Positions 9,893 through 19,804 of a stretch of 64,000 nucleotides of DNA are shown here, piece after piece. The translations under genes were made by a program, and so were the position numbers. Within the stretch, counting starts at the first letter, position 1. Each line of letters begins with the position of its first letter. Source of the DNA: Spisula solida (taxonomy: Eukaryota; Mollusca; Bivalvia; Venerida; Mactridae); the NCBI GenBank assembly GCA_947247005.1, contig OX365960.1:19034533-19098532 (forward strand), written 5' to 3'. Under the pieces are notes generated by a model. The model was not told the DNA's origin, did no database searches, and worked only from the letters and a program-made list of their open reading frames with translations.

Positions 9893-10996
9893 ATGGAAGC
9901 AAAAAGTGATAACCGTCCTCAAGATAAGGATGATCAGACCGATACCCAAATTGACACTGATCTTCGACGGCAAATATTTGAGCTAAAGAGAAAATTAACA
10001 ATCAGTGAGGATGAAAAAGAGAGGTCTCTGCAAGAGTCCATTCAAGAACGAAATGTTGTAGTGAGACAATACCAGGAACAAATTAATCGTGTTTCAAATG
10101 AAAAAGATGACGAAATAAGGAATTTAGCGAAGGCTAATGAGATCTATAAAAGTTTCACCCATGATCAGACACCATCAAAAAAGGGTCATGATGTGCCAAT
10201 GCCTCGTCAGATTTTGTTTGACGGTAAAAATACGTGGGAAAGTTTTGAAAAACCATTTCGTGCTTTGGCAGATTCTTGTCACTGGGATAATGAGGAACGA
10301 CTATTCCGTCTACAGAGTAGCCTTAGGGGAGAGGCTGCAGATTATGCATTTAACCAGACTTCTGTTGATACCCTGAAGTCCTACACCAAATTGATGACCG
10401 CTTTAGAATCGCGATACAAGGAGCGCCGTACTAGTTCATCTTACCTGGCTGAGTTAGAGAATAGAAAATATCAGCCAAAAGAGAAGTTGGCAGAATATGT
10501 GTCAGATATTCGCAAACTTGTGCTTAAAGGATACCCAACAGCTGATGATGTAACAAAAGAGACTATCAATGTTCGTCATTTCATAAAGGGACTACAAGAT
10601 CAACAGGCAGCTCTTTTCATTGGAATGAAAGAACCTCAGTCCATAGATGAAGCTAGAACGATACTTGAGACATACAGCAGTCTCAAGGATGATGTTAAAG
10701 GTGGTGTTCGAGTAAGGGAAGTAAATGCTGCAGAAAAACCTGCACCCACAACTTATGTCACAGAAAGCCGGCTGCAGAATTTTGGTCGTGACATAAAATC
10801 GTCAATTGGTAAGAAAATTGACAATCTTGCAAGTCAGATTAAAGAAGTTCAGAAACAGCCAGTGGGAAAATTCACAAAAGAAGTTCCCAAAGGCATCAAC
10901 GGAATTGTTTGTTATAAGTGTGGGGCCACTGGTCACATATCGCGCCAGTGTTTTCGTAAACAGGACAATAAAGACTCTTCAAAATGGGAAAACTAA
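9893..10996 (+). CDS. gag: Gag polyprotein (capsid and CCHC nucleocapsid), 367 residues
   Basis: This encodes the structural protein that packages element RNA. I chose ATG 9893; the frame extends seven codons upstream only with TTG. Residues 20-85 form a charged coiled coil. Residues about 105-265 match the retrotransposon gag (capsid) pattern: a W-x-x-F start, 'WDNEERLFRLQSSLRGEA', and a helical remainder. A single zinc knuckle follows with C340, C343, H348 and C353 (CX2CX4HX4C), which binds RNA. The ORF ends at TAA 10994-10996, 13 bases past the start of pol, which lies in the -1 frame. There are no internal stops or frameshifts, so the gene appears functional. Gag seems to lack a matrix-type membrane signal. 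Confidence 0.92.
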   Translation: MEAKSDNRPQDKDDQTDTQIDTDLRRQIFELKRKLTISEDEKERSLQESIQERNVVVRQYQEQINRVSNEKDDEIRNLAKANEIYKSFTHDQTPSKKGHDVPMPRQILFDGKNTWESFEKPFRALADSCHWDNEERLFRLQSSLRGEAADYAFNQTSVDTLKSYTKLMTALESRYKERRTSSSYLAELENRKYQPKEKLAEYVSDIRKLVLKGYPTADDVTKETINVRHFIKGLQDQQAALFIGMKEPQSIDEARTILETYSSLKDDVKGGVRVREVNAAEKPAPTTYVTESRLQNFGRDIKSSIGKKIDNLASQIKEVQKQPVGKFTKEVPKGINGIVCYKCGATGHISRQCFRKQDNKDSSKWEN

Positions 10997-13900
10997 GTGG
11001 GACTGGTACTAACGGCCCAGTATTAGTCCAACATAGTGACCTTATGAAGACAACAGTGATAAAATGCCGTGAGATTAACTATGGAACTTCTATTTTGTTA
11101 AAAACAAATGTGTATGATATATCAACATATTTTGTTATAGACACAGGTGCTTGTGCAACTATTATGTCTACAGCTCTTTTTAATAGAATTCCAGACAATA
11201 GAAAACCGGAATTAAAGAAAGTGGATTCTTCTTTAAGATTGGAAGTGGCTGACAATGGATTATTGCAGGTAGATGGTCAAGCAACGATCAACTTGAAAAT
11301 TGGGAGAGATACTTTTCGATGGGATATACTGGTAGCAAATATTCGGGAAGATGGCCTTATTGGGCTAGACTTTTTGCGTAATTTTGACTATAACTTAAAC
11401 AAGAATGGTCTTAAGTTACAGGGTAGAAGGTATGAAACTTTGATTGAGAATGTACCTCTTAGAGCTGTTAGAGTTACTTGTGATAAGGATATTATTCTTC
11501 CGGCGGAGTCGGAGTGTTTAATACCGGGAATTAAAGATGGAGAAGGAGAGTTGGACTCAAAATTGGGTATATTCATTAAAACAACATTACCTAATAAGGA
11601 TGTAGATGAAGGACTTTTAATAGGGAACACTGTTTTTAGTGCAGGAAATACTAGAAATGGAGATTCAATACCAGTGCGAGTAATTAACACGTCGCCAGAA
11701 AGCATCACTATTAGAAAAGGGTCTACACTTGGGTATGCTGAGGGACTTCAGGATGGTGAAATAACTGTGTCCAATTTAAAAGAAAAAGCTTCATATTCGC
11801 CAAAGAAATTGTGTTACAATATTGTGGACATAGATGGAATTATTGCAAAGTGGAGTAAACCATTACTTGACCTATATCACCGTTCCAGTGAAACACTTTC
11901 TGATAGCCAGAAAATTAAAACTGTTAATTTGCTAGAGGAATTTAAATCAGTATTTTCTAGTGGCCCAACAGATTTAGGGCGCACCAAAATTGTAGAACAT
12001 AAAATTAATGTTGAAAACCACAGACCAATTAAAGTACCACCACGACGGGTACCCAAAGCCTTTGAGGGTGAAGAAGAGAAAATAATCAAACAACAATTGG
12101 AAGCCGGAGTGATCAAGGAGAGTAATAGTCCTTGGTCTTTTCCGATGTGTTTTGTGAAAAAGAAAGGGGGCGGAACTCGTGCTTGTATTGATTACCGATT
12201 GTTGAATAATATTACAGTGAAAGATTCATACCCGTTACCTAAAATAGACCAGTGTTTGGATAGTTTGGATGGTGCAGTCTATTTTAGTACTTGTGACCTC
12301 GCGTCAGGGTTTTGGCAAATAGAAGTCAATGAAAAAGACAGAGCAAAGACAGCATTTTGTACCAGCAGAAATGGATTATATGAATATATTACATTGCCAA
12401 TGGGACTGTCAAATTCACCTGCTACATTTCAACGTTGTATGGAAATGATATTTCGAGGTATTCAATGGAAAACGTTATTGATATATCTAGATGACATAAT
12501 TACGTTTAGTAAAGATTTTGATGAGCATTTACTGCGATTACGTGAAATGTTAAAACGGTTGCAAGTAGCTGGGTTAAAGTTAAAACCAGAAAAGTGTGCC
12601 ATGTTTCAAACAACTGTTAAGTTTCTTGGATTTACAGTGTCTCAAGAGGGGGTACGGCCAAATGATGACAAGATTGAGTGTATTAAAAATTGGCCTGTAC
12701 CTACCAACCTTACGGAAGTACGAAGTTTCGTGCAATTTTGCTCGTATTACCGGAGGTTCATCAGATCTTTTTCAACGAGAGCAGCACCACTTAATGGCCT
12801 GATGCGGGCTGGTCAGCCATTTTGTTGGAGTAAGGAACAAGATGAGGCATTCTTGGATTTAAAAACTGTTCTTGTTGGGGATGAAGTGCTAGCTTATCCA
12901 AAGAATATAGGACTTTTCATACTAGATGTAGATGCGAGTAATACAGGAATTGGCGGATGTTTGTCTCAGATGCAGTACTGTGAAGTAGCTGATTCAGATG
13001 TTGAGAGACCTGTCATGTTTGCAAGTAAATCTCTCTCAAAATCTCAAAGACGCTACTGTGTAACGCGTCGTGAATTGCTAGGCATGGTGACGTTCATGCA
13101 TCAGTTTAGACATTACTTACTAGGAAGACAGTTTTTATTGAGGACAGATCATAGTAGTCTCAGGTGGATCATGTCATTCAAATCTCCCACGGATCAAATG
13201 GCAAGATGGCTTGAAATAATTGCTCAGTTTGACTTCAAGATTCAACACAGAAAAGGAAGTAAGCACTTAAATTGTGATAGTCTGTCCAGAATTCCGTGTC
13301 AAGTGGACTGTGACTGTTATGACGGACATACAATCTTGGAAAATCTACCGTGTGAGGGATGCAAAACCTGTATGAAGCGACACCGCGAGTGGTCAGATTT
13401 TGCTAAGGTTGACGATGTTGTTCCTTTATTTACTAGAAATATAACTGTTTCTCAGAAATCTGAAGGAATAAAAAGTTCTTATGCTTTCAACATCATCACC
13501 AAGATTTTTCAGTGCTTAAGGTTGTTTTTCGTTAGTGGAAAGAGACTTTTGTTAAGCTTTCTTGGTGGACTCTATTGGCCAGTGAAGTATGTCAAGGATA
13601 TACGCCGTGTAAGGGTGCATGATCAGCATCAGAAACTGTTGGATATTAACCCAGAAGTATCTTCTGAAGAGGTGAAAGTAGGAAATAACTTGGATATGGT
13701 TAGTAAGTCCCTTTCACGGAGGGACCATGACACTACAGTCAGTAACCGTGTGTTCAAGCCTTCACTTCTGGTGAATCATTGTCCAGAAAGTATATCTCGT
13801 CTACAGCGAGATGACCCAGACGTGGGTCGCGTCGTCCTTTGGATGGAGAGTGCACTTAAACCATCAAGGGATGATATTGCCAAAGAGTCACCAGCTGTGC

Positions 13901-15273
13901 GAAGTCTATGGCTAAGTTGGGATATTTTGTGTTTGAAGAATGGTGTTCTATTTAGGAAGAACATATCGAAAGCCAAGGATATAACTGAACAAATTCTGTT
14001 GCCAAAGTTATTGCATAAAGAAGCTTTAACACAGTGTCATAATTCAAAACTGTCAGCACACTTAGGTATGGATAAAACACTTTCCAAACTTAAATCATCA
14101 TTTTGGTGGTATAAAATGAAATCAGATTTACAGGATTTTATAAGGAACTGTACCATCTGTGCTTCTCGGAAACGACCAGTCAAACAAGGCAGACACAGTC
14201 TTACGGATTATTCGGTATCTGCGTCGATGGATAGGGTGTGTACTGACCTAGTTGGTCCTTTGCCGTTGTCGGAAAAGGGAAATCGATATGTGTTAGTTGT
14301 TATGGATCAATTCACCAAATTTGTAGAATGTTATGCTCTACCTGATCAAAAGGCTGAGACAGTAGCTAAAACAATAGTGTATGAATATTTTAGTCGTTAT
14401 GGTATGAGTCTTGATTTACACAGTGACCAAGGTTCAAACTATCAGTCTAAAATGTTTAGAGAAATGTGCCGTCTTCTAGAGATAAATCAGACGAGAACAT
14501 CTAGTTTTCATCCAGCAGCCAATGGCATGTGTGAGAAATTCAATCAGAGTCTATACAACATGATAACAACTTATATTGATGACAATCAGTCAAACTGGGA
14601 TTCGGATTTGCAACTAATAACCGCTGCATATCGATCATGTGAACATAGTAGTACTGGGTACAGTCCAAACAAACTTATGTTTGGTAGGGAGGTAACCATT
14701 CCTATACAACTAGAGTATGGCTGCTTTCCAGATCTAGGTGAACAAAAACCAAGTGAATATGTTGAACGATTAAAGGCTAAATTAGAAAACATCTATTTGT
14801 TAGCTAGAGACTGTACACAGGCAAAAATAAAGAGACAGAAGCGTGATTATGATTCAAGAGTACACAAATTCACCTTCAATCCTGGAGATTTGGTGTATTG
14901 CTTGGACAAAACTAAGAAAGTAGGACGGTCGAAAAAATTGGAACCAATAATATGGCAGGGTCCTTTTGTGGTTGCTAGGAAATTCAGTGACTTGCTGTTT
15001 GAAATAAAGAATCAGAAGAGATCAAAAATTGTACATCATGATAAATTAAAGAAGTTTACATCAAATATTGTGCCAGATTGGGTCATTGGTTTGCAACACA
15101 AAATAAGTGAGAAACAGCCACCACAAACAGTGGAAAATAACAAAATTGTGGCAAAGTTGCCTGTTAAACCAAATAAACTTGTCACCAAAGACAGGAAACC
15201 AGAGAAAAAGGATTTACCTACAATAAGGAGAGGAGGTAGGATGAGGAGACAAACTCAGTTTTTTAAACCTTAG
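10984..15273 (+). CDS. pol: Pol polyprotein: protease, RT, RNase H, integrase (1429 residues)
   Basis: An intact single ORF. The aspartic protease has D53-T-G-A and a later 'GLIGLDFL' motif (about 124-131). Reverse transcriptase spans about 340-600, with catalytic D438 and Y501-L-D-D504. RNase H spans about 640-765, with D648, E697 and D722 as likely acidic residues. Integrase has a zinc module H1019, H1026, C1056, C1059 and a catalytic triad D1088, D1148, E1184 with 35 residues between the last two, the D,D(35)E signature. A GPF-type C-terminal module lies near 1321-1353, followed by a basic tail. Between RNase H and integrase lies an unusual stretch (770-930) with six cysteines and a hydrophobic segment. 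Expression is probably by -1 frameshift from gag. Domain order places it in Ty3/gypsy. Confidence 0.97.
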   Translation: MGKLSGTGTNGPVLVQHSDLMKTTVIKCREINYGTSILLKTNVYDISTYFVIDTGACATIMSTALFNRIPDNRKPELKKVDSSLRLEVADNGLLQVDGQATINLKIGRDTFRWDILVANIREDGLIGLDFLRNFDYNLNKNGLKLQGRRYETLIENVPLRAVRVTCDKDIILPAESECLIPGIKDGEGELDSKLGIFIKTTLPNKDVDEGLLIGNTVFSAGNTRNGDSIPVRVINTSPESITIRKGSTLGYAEGLQDGEITVSNLKEKASYSPKKLCYNIVDIDGIIAKWSKPLLDLYHRSSETLSDSQKIKTVNLLEEFKSVFSSGPTDLGRTKIVEHKINVENHRPIKVPPRRVPKAFEGEEEKIIKQQLEAGVIKESNSPWSFPMCFVKKKGGGTRACIDYRLLNNITVKDSYPLPKIDQCLDSLDGAVYFSTCDLASGFWQIEVNEKDRAKTAFCTSRNGLYEYITLPMGLSNSPATFQRCMEMIFRGIQWKTLLIYLDDIITFSKDFDEHLLRLREMLKRLQVAGLKLKPEKCAMFQTTVKFLGFTVSQEGVRPNDDKIECIKNWPVPTNLTEVRSFVQFCSYYRRFIRSFSTRAAPLNGLMRAGQPFCWSKEQDEAFLDLKTVLVGDEVLAYPKNIGLFILDVDASNTGIGGCLSQMQYCEVADSDVERPVMFASKSLSKSQRRYCVTRRELLGMVTFMHQFRHYLLGRQFLLRTDHSSLRWIMSFKSPTDQMARWLEIIAQFDFKIQHRKGSKHLNCDSLSRIPCQVDCDCYDGHTILENLPCEGCKTCMKRHREWSDFAKVDDVVPLFTRNITVSQKSEGIKSSYAFNIITKIFQCLRLFFVSGKRLLLSFLGGLYWPVKYVKDIRRVRVHDQHQKLLDINPEVSSEEVKVGNNLDMVSKSLSRRDHDTTVSNRVFKPSLLVNHCPESISRLQRDDPDVGRVVLWMESALKPSRDDIAKESPAVRSLWLSWDILCLKNGVLFRKNISKAKDITEQILLPKLLHKEALTQCHNSKLSAHLGMDKTLSKLKSSFWWYKMKSDLQDFIRNCTICASRKRPVKQGRHSLTDYSVSASMDRVCTDLVGPLPLSEKGNRYVLVVMDQFTKFVECYALPDQKAETVAKTIVYEYFSRYGMSLDLHSDQGSNYQSKMFREMCRLLEINQTRTSSFHPAANGMCEKFNQSLYNMITTYIDDNQSNWDSDLQLITAAYRSCEHSSTGYSPNKLMFGREVTIPIQLEYGCFPDLGEQKPSEYVERLKAKLENIYLLARDCTQAKIKRQKRDYDSRVHKFTFNPGDLVYCLDKTKKVGRSKKLEPIIWQGPFVVARKFSDLLFEIKNQKRSKIVHHDKLKKFTSNIVPDWVIGLQHKISEKQPPQTVENNKIVAKLPVKPNKLVTKDRKPEKKDLPTIRRGGRMRRQTQFFKP
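10987..10993 (+). promoter_or_regulatory. Candidate -1 ribosomal frameshift heptamer at gag end
   Basis: G-GAA-AAC sits directly before the gag stop TAA. Slipping back one base gives GGA-AAA and enters the pol frame, which is open from 10972. Frameshifting must therefore occur within 10972-10993. The heptamer is close to, but not exactly, the X-XXY-YYZ form. An alternative is reinitiation at ATG 10984, which overlaps the gag end. Confidence 0.45.
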
Positions 15274-15631
15274 TAGATTGCATCTTACTGAAGGCTGCAG
15301 TTCTACTGATACCATCAAAGAAAAATCTGTTACATAACAGGAAACAATAGTGGGGTGATAAAATTGCTGAAGTGGTACCTGGAGAACAGTGATGAACAAA
15401 TGGTTGACCATGACTAAAAATTTTATGGGATATCTCGGCCCCTTCTTTGTTTTATACACAGAACCTTCAATCAGGATCTTATAAAAGCTTTAGCACTGGG
15501 AATAGCAACATTGAAAATCTAGGCAACGTTGAAAATCTGATCTGTGTATTATAATATAAATAATCATCAACATACAAATAATAATTTGTATTGCACTGGA
15601 TTAAATATTACATTATTGTAGTAAATGGAAT
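15274..15631 (+). other. Spacer between pol and ORF-z with possible splice acceptor
   Basis: 358 bases with no ORF of note. It ends in ATTATTGTAG (AG at 15620-15621), 11 bases before the ORF-z ATG. That would serve as a 3' splice site for a spliced subgenomic RNA, as env-position genes often use. The matching donor was not identified. Confidence 0.35.
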
Positions 15632-16456
15632 ATGAAAACGTGCTTGAATTGTAATGAACAGTTCATAAATATATCAAAATTAAGAAGACACTATTTGAAA
15701 TACTTACCCTATTATTTTGGAACATTTATTTGTACTAAGTGTGAACAACATTTTGGTTCGGTTTTAAAACTTATTAGACACTCTTTTACAAGGAAACATA
15801 GAGAACAAACTCAGTGTGAACTTTTCGAAATAACTCAGGCAAGACAGGAATATTTTAGGAATAACAGAAAAATAAGCAATTCGGACAAATTATTCGCTGA
15901 AAACGACATACAGGCTTTAATAAATTCTTCAGTTAAAACCGATATGGATATCAAACCAGTGACCGATATGATGAACGGAATAAGTTCGGATAATGGAGCG
16001 AGTGTTTATAGTGAAGAATTGTTGAATGCTGTTTCTCCAGCAGAATCAGCACCAGAGAATTCAGACAATGGGAATATGTATTACCAACAGCAGGCAGTAT
16101 ATACTGCGCATCGACTAATGCCGCAGGATTATACCATTAGTGTGCCATCACCACCAAATGTAAGGAAACGTGCTGGTACCCCACTTCAGGATGAGGAATT
16201 TCAACAACCCTCCTGCTGTTGTGAGAAATATCAACAATTAGAATCCAAGATGGATAAACAAAACGAAGAACTAAGGAAACTTATAAATAAAAACCAGAAT
16301 GAAATGTTGGAAGCAGTCAATGCTTCCATGAAGTACCAACAAGAACTGTTAAAAACTGTAGTTCAATTAAATTCAGGACAAATTGGCCAAACGCAACAAT
16401 TGACCAATTATCTGGCTGAAGTAGGGAAAGTTTCAGCCAGAATGTTTCAAAAATAG
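15632..16456 (+). CDS. ORF-z: C2H2 zinc-finger/coiled-coil protein in env position, 274 residues
   Basis: An intact third large ORF of the retrotransposon, between pol and the 3' LTR where envelope genes can sit. It has no signal peptide or membrane segment, so it is not an envelope protein. The N-terminus carries a C2H2 finger with C34, C37, H50, H56 (CX2CX12HX5H), preceded by a half-finger C4, C7, H20 lacking a clear second histidine. A polar, acidic linker follows (80-170), then a short basic patch near 177-180, a CCC at 195-197, and a predicted coiled coil from about 199 to 248. This suggests a nucleic-acid-binding, self-associating protein, perhaps for nuclear import, regulation or target choice. 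It could be a captured host exon. The family is not recognised; the coding call is firm, the role unknown. Confidence 0.75.
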   Translation: MKTCLNCNEQFINISKLRRHYLKYLPYYFGTFICTKCEQHFGSVLKLIRHSFTRKHREQTQCELFEITQARQEYFRNNRKISNSDKLFAENDIQALINSSVKTDMDIKPVTDMMNGISSDNGASVYSEELLNAVSPAESAPENSDNGNMYYQQQAVYTAHRLMPQDYTISVPSPPNVRKRAGTPLQDEEFQQPSCCCEKYQQLESKMDKQNEELRKLINKNQNEMLEAVNASMKYQQELLKTVVQLNSGQIGQTQQLTNYLAEVGKVSARMFQK

Positions 16457-16490
16457 GATTTTCATTAAAAATAATGTGGTGCCGCGAATA

Positions 16491-16630
16491 CTGTAAGCCG
16501 CCATGTGAGGGCTATGGCGCCAATAATGTTGTAAGCCACCGCACGTTTTGAAGATGATGACGGGCGCTGCGAAGATTGTAAGCCATCATTTGGGGTAAAA
16601 TGATGCTGATAGTGTTGTAAGCCGCCTATA
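16491..16630 (+). repeat. Four degenerate repeats of TTGTAAGCC in the element's 3' region
   Basis: (C/T)TGTAAGCC starts at 16491, 16529, 16576 and 16615 (spacing 38, 47, 39), within a locally GC-richer stretch. Two units can form hairpins: CGCCAT 16499-16504 with ATGGCG 16514-16519, and CATCATTT 16584-16591 with AAATGATG 16598-16605. It may be an RNA export, packaging or protein-binding array; the function is unknown. The rest up to 17111 is AT-rich and featureless. Confidence 0.55.
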
Positions 16631-17111
16631 TGTGTATAAGAACCTTTATCATGGACTAAATATTTCGAAAGTGGAAAACAAACTTTATTAGAAACATTGA
16701 CTTACATTAAATGTGTTTTATTTCAATTGAGTATTCAATTTTATTACCAGAGGAACTTATAAATGTGTTTGTCAACTGTACAAAATTTGGAAGAACTGAT
16801 TGGACAGTTGTGTATATATATGTGTATTAATTGATTTTTACATATGTTTTTTTACATGTTTTGGATGTTTCTTTAATTGCAATGGTTTAATTTGAATTTA
16901 GTTTTGAACTGAAATTATCTTCAGAAATTATTTGTTTCTTTTAATAATTTAAAAGAAGAGGAATTATAAAATGTTTGATGTTCATTGCAAATAAAGAAAT
17001 ATCAATTGTATAAATATTTTGAATTTTCTATGCAAGAAAAAAAATAAAATAATTGTAGTTTGTATAAAATACTGAATGAGTGAGTTGACATGTTGAGGAC
17101 AACATTTTCTT

Positions 17112-17123
17112 GGGAGGGTGTAG
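17112..17123 (+). other. Purine-rich (polypurine) tract
   Basis: GGGAGGGTGTAG lies directly before the 3' LTR, where the plus-strand primer of an LTR retrotransposon is expected. GGGAGGG is the likely core. Confidence 0.6.
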
Positions 17124-17966
17124 TGTTGCATTTTTTATTATGCCATTATTATTGTAGTATTTTATACTAGGCACTCTTTTTAAGAACCTTTTTGGTATAA
17201 GTTAAGTCATTATATATTGTTCATATTGCTAATAAGCATTAATTACTGTTCAAGATAATAGTTGTATTATTCTTACAGACTAATTACATATTAATTACTT
17301 TTATCGGTTACCTGGAAGGGCCGCAAATTCTGATACAGCTTCTTGGACAATGTGCTAATTACTTTCTAATTGTATCACTGGCAGGAGCTATCTGACCTTG
17401 ATTGTTAATTACTTTTTACGGCACTTGCGGCCCATTTTATTGAATCTAATGTAAGTGATGTAACCTGTAATTACTTTGAGTGGCCATTCCAAAACTTTAA
17501 GACTGTGCCGCAAACTTTCGGCCTGTGCCTTTCCCATATTAGGAGGTCCGGCAGAAATGTTGTTGTTGCGGCCCAGATGCACAGACTGCTATATAAGTGA
17601 GAGTGTGTGTGTGAGAGGAAAAGAAAAAGGAAAGAAAGAAAAGAGGGAAAGAAATAGAATATTTGGTTGCCAGTGTGTCTCATTGAAAAGTACTCATTTA
17701 ATAGTTATCTTTAATTTGACTTTATTTTATGATATTGGATTTGAATGAATGTTTTGCGTAAATGTGAATAAACTGTAGTGGAAGAAGTTTGTCTTGCTGA
17801 TTTCTGTAGTTAGAAGAAGTTTAGTTTCTCCAAGTTGAACTTGGATGGTGGCAGCAAAAAGGAAAACACTCGAAACAACACACATTAAGGAATTCTGACT
17901 GTGAAAGTCAGAATCAATCTGTTACTAAATTTACCCTTGTGCTACCCAGGGGCGAGTTTGGTTACA
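17124..17966 (+). repeat. 3' LTR
   Basis: 843 bp, identical to the 5' LTR at every line compared, followed by the ATAC target duplication. It carries the same TATA box (17590-17596) and AATAAA (17767-17772); the latter would end the element's RNA. Confidence 0.95.
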
Positions 17967-17970
17967 ATAC

Positions 17971-19435
17971 CCATCGTTCTTTATTTTAGATAAACAAACT
18001 GTGCCCACTGATAAAGTTACAACTATTATTAGAATACCAATGAACTTTTGTACAAACAGATCCGAACCTAAGTTTCCAAATGTGTCAATACATTGTTTAG
18101 CAATACAGGAATTTAAAGCATCGAAAAAATGTTTTTATTTTATTATGACCAACTTTATCTCCGAGGACTTAATTTGCTCAATACATCAATAATTTTAATG
18201 GTATTTACTATAATTTAGCCTTGAATAACACATTTTATTAGTGTGAAGCCGAATGATTGAAGTTGACCAAAATAACAATATTTTCACATACAAGTAGGTA
18301 CTATAGGGTACACATTTTATTCAACTCTTCCTTGTACACAGGTATAAGGTAATATGAGAGCCAGACGATTATGTATCCAAGCAGGTCTATTCAACTAAAC
18401 CTTACAAACTCATTAAAATGGAAAAAATTAACAGCCAATTCAGGAAGTTAAATTTAAACGTACCAGTAACAAATTGTTACTAGTTTTTCATTTAAATAGT
18501 ACAGTAAAATCAGAAAATATAAAAAAACTAGACTTGAGGCCAAACTTAAAATATTCTTGGTTTCCCTTTCCCAATCCTAGCAGATTTAGAATGGGTAGGT
18601 ACATGTAGGTAGGGTAAATATTTTTTTGGAATTGTTTCAGTATGATAGTTATTGGTTAAGACATACAAATAATGAAATTTAGAATTAACTCTAAGGTGAA
18701 AACCAATAGTCTTAAATTTAATGCTAGAAAGAAGCCAGTAAACAAAAAAATGAAATTTTCACTTCCATTTTTTAATAAAAAAAATATTATTTCATTTTGG
18801 TCAATAAAATATTTTGGGTAGGCCCTTTAATGGAGTTTAATCGGGTAGGTAGGGAATGGGGAAACAAACACTATTTTAATTTAGGCCTGAGCTTATTTTG
18901 CACACAGAACATTATACTTAAGAAGTAAAAACATACAAAACTGTACCACTCAAGGGTTCTACTGAGGCATAATGCCCAAACCTGAAAACGAGTTGCATGT
19001 CTGTTTTGGGTGCCATTACCAGAGCAACAGATCAGGTTTTAGGCAATTGGGTATTTTACACCCAAGTTTCAATTTTATTTGTGTTTTGACAAATTTAAAT
19101 TGGGTTTTTAATAAAACTAATTGGGTAATTGATCTTTTATGTACTATTTTTCACTATAACATCATTTTCTATTTGTTTTGTCTTACTCCCTCGTCTCAAA
19201 ATCTATTGGGTTTTTAAGAAAATTAATTGGGTACATTTGTAATTACCCCAATACACAGCTTATCTGTAGCTCTGCATTACTCATAAGCACAATTATATTC
19301 CAACACCAATATTACTTTTATTAAACTATTGTTAAAATTCAGCTTATGAAACTTCAAATGACCATAACTTAGTCAATTCTTTAAATATTTTGATCAAATA
19401 ACTATTATTTTCTGCAGAAATGTAAATCTATTGAA
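17971..19435. other. Intergenic, no gene recognised
   Basis: AT-rich DNA. At 19040-19240 the phrases AATTGGGT and TTGGGTTTTTAA recur several times, suggesting an old low-copy repeat. No RNA gene or convincing ORF is seen. Confidence 0.5.
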
Positions 19436-19697
19436 CAGGGGTGTCAACAGAGCCAAATTTAAAATCAGGAAAATCGTATGCGGCTGAACATTTTTGCCAA
19501 ATAAGAGGCCTTCAATGACATTGTTCCCATATTTAACTCAGTTTGTAATAAAGAAAATCCTTCAGAGCGGATTAAATATTATACTATAACTTCTTAAGAT
19601 ATTTTCATCGAATAACTTTTATTTTGGTCAGGAACCATTGTTCTTTCAGGAATGATAATCCGGAATTCCGGATAAATCAGGAAAATTGACACCCCTG
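19436..19697. mobile_element. hAT-like MITE, second copy of the CAGGGGTGTCAA family
   Basis: Same ends (CAGGGGTGTCAA/TTGACACCCCTG) and collinear interior as 6793-7058. It is flanked by ATTGAA and AGTGAA, a 6-bp duplication with one mismatch. Confidence 0.8.
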
Positions 19698-19804
19698 AGT
19701 GAAGTAAAGCATGAATCCTGATCAATACGGAACTGTGATCATTCCAGAATCGTAGTAACCCTGACCACATGATTTCAATACAATACAGAGAAGTGGAACA
19801 TGAT

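Larger units (their letters stand above)
8304..17966 (+). mobile_element. Complete Ty3/gypsy-type LTR retrotransposon, 9663 bp
   Basis: The element has two 843-bp LTRs (8304-9146 and 17124-17966) starting TGTTGCA and ending GTTACA. It is flanked by the 4-bp direct repeat ATAC (8300-8303 and 17967-17970). Inside, in order, are a primer-binding site, two small leader ORFs, gag, pol (protease, reverse transcriptase, RNase H, integrase), a C2H2 zinc-finger/coiled-coil ORF, a repeat-bearing 3' untranslated segment and a purine-rich tract. The pol order with integrase last defines Ty3/gypsy (Metaviridae-like) elements. Both LTRs read as identical line by line and all main ORFs are intact, so the insertion is very recent and may be active. 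The clade cannot be settled by eye. Confidence 0.95.
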
